Assembly: GCA_036675035.1 (NCBI GenBank)
Contig: JAKFFO010000153.1
Coordinates: forward strand, 1 to 64,000
Source of the DNA: MESE01 sp036675035
GTDB lineage: Bacteria; Pseudomonadota; Gammaproteobacteria; Burkholderiales; Burkholderiaceae_D
Reading direction: 5' to 3'
DNA length: 64,000 nt
Below, one piece after another: positions 59,081 through 64,000 of the stretch; position 1 is the stretch's first letter, and each line of letters begins with the position of its first letter. The notes beneath the pieces were generated by a model that saw only the letters and a program-made list of their open reading frames with translations, had not been told where the DNA came from and did not search any database. The translations under genes were made by a program, and so were the position numbers.

Positions 59081-59577
59081 AGCGGGTCGATTCGATTGCC
59101 TGCCCCGGGCAATGCCGCAGCTATCGTCCGGCAACGCGGCCCCGCTATTGACTTGAATCTGGCGATCTGCAGATGCAATGCGCGCCGCGCCGATTCCGGA
59201 TGCCGATCCCATGTTCCGATGGGGCGGCGTGGTGCTCGCGCATGGTATTGCAATGGCAAGCGTTCAATCGAAACAGGCTGATGGCAGGCATGGCGATGCC
59301 AGCCTGTCAGCGGGGAAATGCGATGATTCGCAAAAATTCAAAAGTGGCGTAAAGCGCATTTGAGTGTAATCAATGATTGACATGCGCGCGCGCCAAAACA
59401 TGCAACCATCCGCAAAGATACGGCGTCATAATTTTGTTAGCGCTTCAGAAACGGTGGAACAAATGTCCTGTTCGAGGCGCCTTGCGGCAAACAATGAGCG
59501 TTCAACGAGCATTTCAAATTCAGGGCCGCTGCCGTCATTGTGTTGTGCCCAACTAATTTTTGCTTTGGTGAAGAACT
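59081..59577. other. intergenic region before the acyltransferase pair
   Basis: 497 bp without a supported gene. A bulged hairpin of 14 bp lies at 59277-59311 (GCTGA/TCAGC, CAGGC/GCCTG, TGGC/GCCA) and a small ATTGCC/GGCAAT hairpin at 59095-59113. The last 150 bp are more AT-rich and probably carry the promoter for the gene at 59578. Confidence 0.45.
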
Positions 59578-60678
59578 ATGGATCACGACTGCGCAACCGT
59601 TTCTCTGTACGAGAATTCAATTCCGCCGTTTGTGAATGAAGCGCTCGACCGGCTTTATCAGCGCATGCATTCTTCTGTCGCCTATCACACGATATACGGC
59701 AATATCTCTTCCGAAACGAAGACCTATGTCGCTTGGAAAGATGAAAAGATCGTTGCGGTACTTCTGTTTTTCATCGAGGGTCAAAGGGCGCGCGTGCTGA
59801 ATGAGCAGTTGCAGATTGATCCGGTAGAAATCGAGCGGTTTTCCCTGCATGTCTTCAATACATATCAATCGGTCAGGATCATTTCGTTTCCTGTGATAGA
59901 AGGCCGGATCGATACTTTGTCTTTTCCGTATCAGCAGTCCCCATGTACGCAAGACATTGTTCTCACGCTCCCTGATACCGCGCAGGCATATTTGAGCGGC
60001 CTCGGAAAATCGACGCGCAGTTATATCAAGCGATATCTGAACAAGCTGAAAAGCAGCTTTCCATCGCTGACATGCGTGACATACGAAAACGGCGATATAA
60101 GCGAGCAGCATATCCGCGACATTACCGCATTGAATCGGGCACGCATGGCGACGCGGCACAAATCATCAAACATCGATGATGCGGAACTGGAAAGAATGAT
60201 ACGGCTGGCAAGGTTGTGCGGGCTGGTGACGATCGTCACGATCAATGGCCGTGTTTGTGCAGGAACGATCAATTATCGTTTCGGGGAGAACTATTTCCTG
60301 CAAGTGCTGGCACATGATCCGGAGTACGACGAATTCGGACTCGGGACGCTGTGCTGCTATCTGACGATCTGCGAATGCATTGCGCGCAACGGAAACGAAT
60401 ACCACTTTCTTTGGGGTCGCTACGAATACAAATACCGGCTTCTCGGCTTGCAACGAGATCTTGCTCATCTGGTGATCTATCGATCGCGTCTTGATCTGCT
60501 GATAAACGGCGGTGCAGCGTTGAAACTTGCATTCCGGGGAGTCGAGTACACAGCAAAAGACTGGGCCGAACATAAAGCGAGAAGAATGGACGCCTCCAGC
60601 CTCTCCGCAAGACTTGCATTTTATGGCCTGAACGGCTTGAAAAAATGGAAGCGGTCCATTTCCAGGCTGCAGGCGTGA
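59578..60678 (+). CDS. GNAT/FemAB-like acyltransferase, paralogue A
   Basis: A 366-residue BioF2-like acyltransferase, related to the genes at 60850 and 29256 but the most divergent of the three and lacking their first ~25 residues. Conserved: ISEQHIRDITALNRARMATRH, DDAELERMIRLARLCGLVTIVTING, CAGTINYRFGENYFLQVLAHDPEYDEFGLGTLCCYLTICECIARNG and GRYEYKYRLLGLQRDL. The MRRNIKRYT block of the others reads STRSYIKRYLNKL here. Its C-terminus ends in a basic LKKWKRSISRLQA. A strong terminator separates it from paralogue C. Confidence 0.78.
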   Translation: MDHDCATVSLYENSIPPFVNEALDRLYQRMHSSVAYHTIYGNISSETKTYVAWKDEKIVAVLLFFIEGQRARVLNEQLQIDPVEIERFSLHVFNTYQSVRIISFPVIEGRIDTLSFPYQQSPCTQDIVLTLPDTAQAYLSGLGKSTRSYIKRYLNKLKSSFPSLTCVTYENGDISEQHIRDITALNRARMATRHKSSNIDDAELERMIRLARLCGLVTIVTINGRVCAGTINYRFGENYFLQVLAHDPEYDEFGLGTLCCYLTICECIARNGNEYHFLWGRYEYKYRLLGLQRDLAHLVIYRSRLDLLINGGAALKLAFRGVEYTAKDWAEHKARRMDASSLSARLAFYGLNGLKKWKRSISRLQA

Positions 60679-60681
60679 GAA

Positions 60682-60711
60682 AAAACGATACCTGCACGCA
60701 GGTATCGTTTT
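60682..60711. terminator. Rho-independent terminator between acyltransferase paralogues
   Basis: Perfect 13-bp stem (60682-60694 with 60699-60711, AAAACGATACCTG) with a 4-nt CACG loop; the right arm ends in TTTT and the left begins in AAAA, so it can act on both strands. It starts 4 bp after the stop of paralogue A, implying that paralogue C has its own promoter in 60712-60849. Confidence 0.88.
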
Positions 60712-60849
60712 GAAAATAATAACCGGACAGCCGGCATTTGCCGGCCTTGCGGCGAACATCGAGTGCGGTGCATGACAAGCCGACCCTGACCGGAACATGC
60801 CGCAGAGGACCAGGTGCCGATTCAGCGAACCGAGCGGGATATCAAACAC

Positions 60850-62016
60850 ATGAATACAAGAGTTCATTTGACGGACGCGCCAGGATTTGCCGGCATCGGC
60901 GACCATACGAGCCATTCCGACAAGATCCATGTCTCGTGCCACGACGACGAGGTACCTTCATTTGCCGGCCCGGCGATCGACCGGCTGTATGGACATCTGT
61001 ACTGTTCTCTTTCTTACTTTGAAGTGGCGCATGAGGTCGCCGGCGCAAGCACCTATGTTGCATGGAGCGGCAGCACTCCGGTCAGCGTACTGCTTTTCAG
61101 GCGGACGAAACATGAGGTGACCGTGATCAGCGATTATCTGACACTCCATGAAGCGGAAATCGGCCGGTTTGCGGATTATGTATTCGATCGGTTCAAGACG
61201 GTTACGGTTATATCCTTCAGAAAAGTGCGAGCCGATATCAGCCGCCTTGCCTATCCCTGGCATGCCGTTGCCTGTAGCGAAGACATGGTCGTTGCATTGC
61301 CTCCTACCGTGAAGGAATATGAGGCAGCAGTGGGAAAAAACATGCGCAGGAATATCAAACGGTATACCGGCGCACTCGTGAAGGAATTCCCGTCATACCG
61401 GTATCAGCTGTACCGAGCGGGGGACATCAGCGAGCAGCAGATCCGCGACATCATTGCATTGAGCTGCACTCGAATGAAAAGCAAAAACATCGTGCCGCGG
61501 TTCAATGAAGAAGAAACGCAGTGGATCGTCGATTTTTCGAAAAAGTGCGGCATCGTTGGGGTGGCGACGATCGATGGCCGCGTCTGCGCCGGTGCGATCG
61601 GATTCCGCATCGGTGAAAACTGCTTCATGCACGTAATTGCGCACGACGTGAAATACAATGATTACAGCCTCGGCATTCTGTGCTACTACCATACGATTTG
61701 CGAAGGCATTGCGTGTGGCGCCAAACGGTTTCATCTGTTGCAGGGGCGATACGGATACAAATACCGTTTGCTCGCTGAACGGCAGGATTTTTTTCAGCTC
61801 GACATCTATCGCAGTCGCCTGCATTCCATCGCATACGGACCGAGATTGTTGAGAAAGGAACTCAGGGGCCGCATCTGGTTAGCGAACCAATGGCTGCTTC
61901 ACGATGTGGAGCGCAAGGACGGGGCGATATACCGCTTCATTGGGCGCGCGGTCGGTACCCTGCGCGCGATGAAACGGTCGAGGAATTCGCAGGCGAGCGG
62001 TCAGGAGCCGATCTGA
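60850..62016 (+). CDS. GNAT/FemAB-like acyltransferase, paralogue C
   Basis: A 388-residue BioF2-like acyltransferase. It shares with paralogue B the N-terminal 'EVP-x-F...AIDRL(Y/H)GHL-CS' block, GASTYV, VGKNMRRNIKRYTGALVKEFPSYRYQLY, ISEQQIRDIIALSCTRMKSKNI, CGIVGVATIDGRVCAGAIGFRIGENCFMHVIAHDVKYNDYSLGILCYYHTICEGIA and GRYGYKYRLLAE. Start at ATG 60850 is chosen because it gives the same 30-residue lead before 'EVP' as in paralogue B; a GTG at 60814 is possible. The usual NRARM motif reads SCTRM here. Substrate unknown. Confidence 0.8.
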   Translation: MNTRVHLTDAPGFAGIGDHTSHSDKIHVSCHDDEVPSFAGPAIDRLYGHLYCSLSYFEVAHEVAGASTYVAWSGSTPVSVLLFRRTKHEVTVISDYLTLHEAEIGRFADYVFDRFKTVTVISFRKVRADISRLAYPWHAVACSEDMVVALPPTVKEYEAAVGKNMRRNIKRYTGALVKEFPSYRYQLYRAGDISEQQIRDIIALSCTRMKSKNIVPRFNEEETQWIVDFSKKCGIVGVATIDGRVCAGAIGFRIGENCFMHVIAHDVKYNDYSLGILCYYHTICEGIACGAKRFHLLQGRYGYKYRLLAERQDFFQLDIYRSRLHSIAYGPRLLRKELRGRIWLANQWLLHDVERKDGAIYRFIGRAVGTLRAMKRSRNSQASGQEPI

Positions 62017-62074
62017 TCTCCTTCACCCGATGCAAGCATAACGACGGAAAATGCTGGCGGCAGAACAGAAAAGA

Positions 62075-63013
62075 TCAGACTGCCGTTCCGTAGTACTTCA
62101 AGATCGCAACCATCAAAATCACAAGGCCGCCGACAAAGCCGGTCCAGGAACATAATTTCAGAAGATCCTCGGACCACTTCTTCGACGCGCTCGCGGCGGG
62201 AGCGCGGCGAAATTTATTTGCATGTGCATGCGGCGCGGGGCTGGCAGTTTTTTCGGGATGCGGACGATGCCGATCGCTCCTTTTCTTCATCGCTTCGGGT
62301 TCGCGCAATTTCCTTGAATTTTCTGGCGGATTCGACGCTGGATAGGTCGCCGCTTTCGCTTCAGCACCATGGCCGGGCCGCTGCGTCGCATGTCTCGCGT
62401 TCGGAACAGGCGCGGTAACCGGATCAATCTGAATCCCGGAGCGCGGCTCGTCTTTCTGCTCCGATAAAATCATGTCGGCCGAATTCAGCGGTTCCGAGTT
62501 TGTCTGAAGACTTGAAGCGTGCGGCGATTCATTTTCGATGTCGCCGAAACGAATCGGCGGCACCTCTTTATCTTCGGCAGCAGGCTCTGCGGCCGAAGGC
62601 GATGCCTGGGATTCCCGCGCCGAGGTGCTTGGCGGCGATGGAAGTACATGGCCCATTTCCGCAATCAGATCGGATCCGAAATGATCTTCCGGATCGATTG
62701 AAATGATCGTCACCGGATCGAGCGGATCCTGTTGCAGGAAGCGGTCCACCACCGCAGAATCCAGTTCCTCCGGCTGCTGGTATTCATCCGGCAGCAGTAC
62801 CTCGTATATCAGTTCCTTGTCCAGCAGGGTGCTGAGCGCGCGATGAAAACGCTCCGCCGACAACGCCCAAACCTTCTCGCGCAACACGCCATAGGGCGTT
62901 ACGCCATCCACCACGATGAGAATCAACCGCTCGCTCTGGGTGAGCTTGATCGACTTGGATTTTATCGTTTCCAAGCCGACGCCTGTTCTTTGCAATATCG
63001 CGCTTGCTTCCAT
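62075..63013 (-). CDS. hypothetical protein with C-terminal membrane anchor
   Basis: A 312-residue protein starting MEASAILQRTGVGLETIKSKSIKLTQSERLILIVVDGVTPYGVLREKVWALSAERFHRALSTLLDKELIYEVLLP. That N-terminal ~80 residues look like a winged-helix-type domain known from Burkholderiales hypothetical proteins. A long disordered Pro/Ser/Glu-rich centre follows (about 90-270). The C-terminus has one helix (LCSWTGFVGGLVILMVAILKYYG) and ends in the periplasm or membrane, so the N-domain is cytoplasmic. Convergent with paralogue C (58 bp). Function unknown. Confidence 0.7.
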   Translation of the reverse strand: MEASAILQRTGVGLETIKSKSIKLTQSERLILIVVDGVTPYGVLREKVWALSAERFHRALSTLLDKELIYEVLLPDEYQQPEELDSAVVDRFLQQDPLDPVTIISIDPEDHFGSDLIAEMGHVLPSPPSTSARESQASPSAAEPAAEDKEVPPIRFGDIENESPHASSLQTNSEPLNSADMILSEQKDEPRSGIQIDPVTAPVPNARHATQRPGHGAEAKAATYPASNPPENSRKLREPEAMKKRSDRHRPHPEKTASPAPHAHANKFRRAPAASASKKWSEDLLKLCSWTGFVGGLVILMVAILKYYGTAV

Positions 63014-63364
63014 AAACAATCCTTTGGGCTGAATCCGCGTCGCGCGGTATTCATGAGGACATCAATCGGCAACTCAGGTAGGCGGCATTTAGAGCAGTTT
63101 TGGTCCGGCTATGCCGCTTCTGCCGGACACAATCGGTCGCGGCTTGGGCTGGCCCGTCAGACCAGAATCGCCCTCGCGCTCGATTTTCGAGCCGTCGGAA
63201 TGTTTATTGTATGGGATAAGATTTCCTTTAGGAAATATTATTTTGACTGGGGAGTTGTTATTTTGCGCGGCTCGCGCTGATCCGCCGACCATGAAAATCG
63301 ATCGTGGAATTGCCAATGGTGCAACTTGGAAAAGTGAAGTCGGCGGCGACTTCACATGTCAACG
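63014..63364. other. intergenic region containing MITE-like copy 2
   Basis: 351 bp, no supported gene. 63091-63174 is the internally deleted relative of the element at 47069. A short palindrome ATTTCC-TTTA-GGAAAT lies at 63221-63236 in an AT-rich stretch that may hold the promoter of the membrane-anchored gene. Confidence 0.5.
63091..63174. mobile_element. MITE-like element, internally deleted copy
   Basis: An 84-bp relative of 47069-47227. It starts AGAGCAGTTTTGGTC and ends in GTCAGACC...CCCT; the ends are complementary only in part (about 12 of 19 positions by eye). Interior blocks near both ends match the longer copy, but about 75 bp of the centre is missing. A short GTCCGGC/GCCGGAC hairpin (63103-63109 with 63122-63128) is unique to this copy. 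Confidence 0.55.
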
Positions 63365-63679
63365 TTACTTGTGTACCGGACCGGGGCGGACTGGTGACGA
63401 AGCCGCGTCACCGACCACGGTGGTCCATTCGCGTATTCGCCAACTGGTGACTAATCCGTTTTTCACATACGGATCGGCCCTTGCGAATGCTTCCGCCGCG
63501 GCAGGCGACTCGCCGCGGAAATGCAGAATTGCGCCGTCCGCAGGATTGGCAAGCGCGCCGGCAAGCACGAGATGGCCGTTTGCCTGCGCGTCCCAGGCCA
63601 GCGCCAGATGTTCATCGCGAAAAGCGCCGCGGCGCTCCAGATAGTCGGAAGATGTTTGATAAAAAAGCAGGTAGTCCAT
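63365..63679 (-). CDS. YciI-like protein
   Basis: A 104-residue ferredoxin-like-fold (dimeric alpha-beta barrel) protein: MDYLLFYQTSSDYLERRGAFRDEHLALAWDAQANGHLVLAGALANPADGAILHFRGESPAAAEAFARADPYVKNGLVTSWRIREW. The 'R-x-x-H-L' and 'F-A-x-x-D-P-Y-V-x-x-G-L-V' pattern is YCII. The conserved His in 'DEHLALA' and Asp in 'ADPY' are present. Catalytic role in the family uncertain. Two adjacent ATGs; the second (63679) is used. Confidence 0.88.
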   Translation of the reverse strand: MDYLLFYQTSSDYLERRGAFRDEHLALAWDAQANGHLVLAGALANPADGAILHFRGESPAAAEAFARADPYVKNGLVTSWRIREWTTVVGDAASSPVRPGPVHK

Positions 63680-63851
63680 CATTGATCCGTTACGGTTGGA
63701 AATATGTCGAAATTAACTGACGGCTCGGCCTTCATTGTATTAACTCGCCTGACAAAATACATCCGAGCGTGTTGCGCCGTCTTGCGCGATTGGTCCACTG
63801 TGTGACGGCATGCCTGCTCGGAGCCGCTTTGGCTGAATTGGGAAGGGGTTC

Positions 63852-64000
63852 TTATTTTCCGCGCAATTTTTCTCTTACCTCGGAATCGCTCAGCGCATGT
63901 CCGACCCACACAACGACTTTCGCCGCACGAGCGCCGAGGCCGATCTCGCGGAAAACCCGTTCCTCGACCTCGGACAGGCCGCCTTCAACCATTTCAAGCG
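63852..64000 (-). CDS. C-terminal end of an unrecognised protein (5' part beyond window)
   Basis: The minus frame is open from the window edge to a TAA at 63852-63854 and reads ...LEMVEGGLSEVEERVFREIGLGARAAKVVVWVGHALSDSEVREKLRGK. The helical, charged composition and the strong G preference at first codon positions look like true coding sequence. No family recognised from 48 residues. The plus strand also has an open frame from ATG 63897 (MSDPHNDFRRTSAEADLAENPF), so the assignment of strand is not certain. Confidence 0.45.
   Translation of the reverse strand, partial: LEMVEGGLSEVEERVFREIGLGARAAKVVVWVGHALSDSEVREKLRGK

Noticed and set aside
63897..64000. Plus-strand frame starting MSDPHNDFRRTSAEADLAENPF
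   Set aside because: No ribosome site; the opposite frame has stronger first-position G bias. Kept only as an alternative.
1..64000. CRISPR arrays, prophage genes, rRNA operons, intact insertion sequences
   Set aside because: No regularly spaced repeats, phage structural genes, rRNA signatures or transposase frames were seen anywhere in the window.

Overview
The window looks like chromosomal DNA of a betaproteobacterium in the order Burkholderiales, most likely near the Oxalobacteraceae (Herminiimonas/Collimonas-like). This placement rests on gene content and protein flavour (glutaryl-CoA dehydrogenase, phaA-phaB, an AapJQMP amino-acid importer, ClsB-YbhN, SWIB, DUF3617 and DUF1488 proteins), not on a database search. 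There is no rRNA, complete tRNA, CRISPR array, prophage or intact insertion sequence. Base composition is moderately GC-rich by eye, with more AT-rich intergenic gaps.

Layout. 1-7.5 kb holds metabolic and housekeeping genes: partial gcdH, a flavin reductase, msrA, a HIT protein, cfa, a hemerythrin-pdxH pair, an MFS transporter and tcdA. 7.5-16.1 kb holds a large 7TM-DISM hybrid sensor kinase facing away from a tight three-gene operon: a GMC oxidoreductase with four ferredoxin-spaced cysteines, an alpha/beta hydrolase with a Cys-Asp-His triad, and a metallophosphoesterase. Next comes a 100-residue unknown gene under a well-formed LexA (SOS) box. 17.4-21.6 kb is the complete aapJQMP operon. 21.7-26.4 kb has two copies of a ~112-bp three-hairpin repeat, a DsbA-family pair, and phaA-phaB for polyhydroxybutyrate precursor synthesis. 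26.4-37.7 kb is a mosaic of small and conserved unknown genes: a DnaQ-like exonuclease/GIY-YIG fusion, a GNAT/FemAB-like acyltransferase, a zinc peptidase, an S4 protein, MAPEG, a strictosidine-synthase-like protein, and relics of a hemerythrin and a metallo-beta-lactamase-fold gene.

37.8-46.9 kb carries a purine permease, a LysE exporter, folE, an ECF sigma factor, an ABC-2 exporter, an AraC regulator divergent from a duplicated-domain lipoprotein, and a DMT transporter. A 159-bp MITE-like element with 21-bp perfect terminal inverted repeats follows; an internally deleted relative lies at 63.1 kb. 47.9-56.4 kb carries a PAS-rich hybrid kinase, a SWIB protein, small membrane and lipoproteins, a miniature tRNA-like sequence ending in CCA with its own terminator, an FMN reductase and zwf. 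56.8-64 kb has clsB-ybhN, then two further acyltransferase paralogues of the one at 29 kb, a C-terminally membrane-anchored unknown protein, a YciI-like protein and a truncated gene at the right edge.

The most interesting candidates are the redox/hydrolase/phosphoesterase operon, the SOS-controlled orphan gene, the tRNA-like element, the acyltransferase family with its membrane-anchored neighbour, and the two dispersed repeat families. Functional links between neighbours are inferences from spacing and orientation only.
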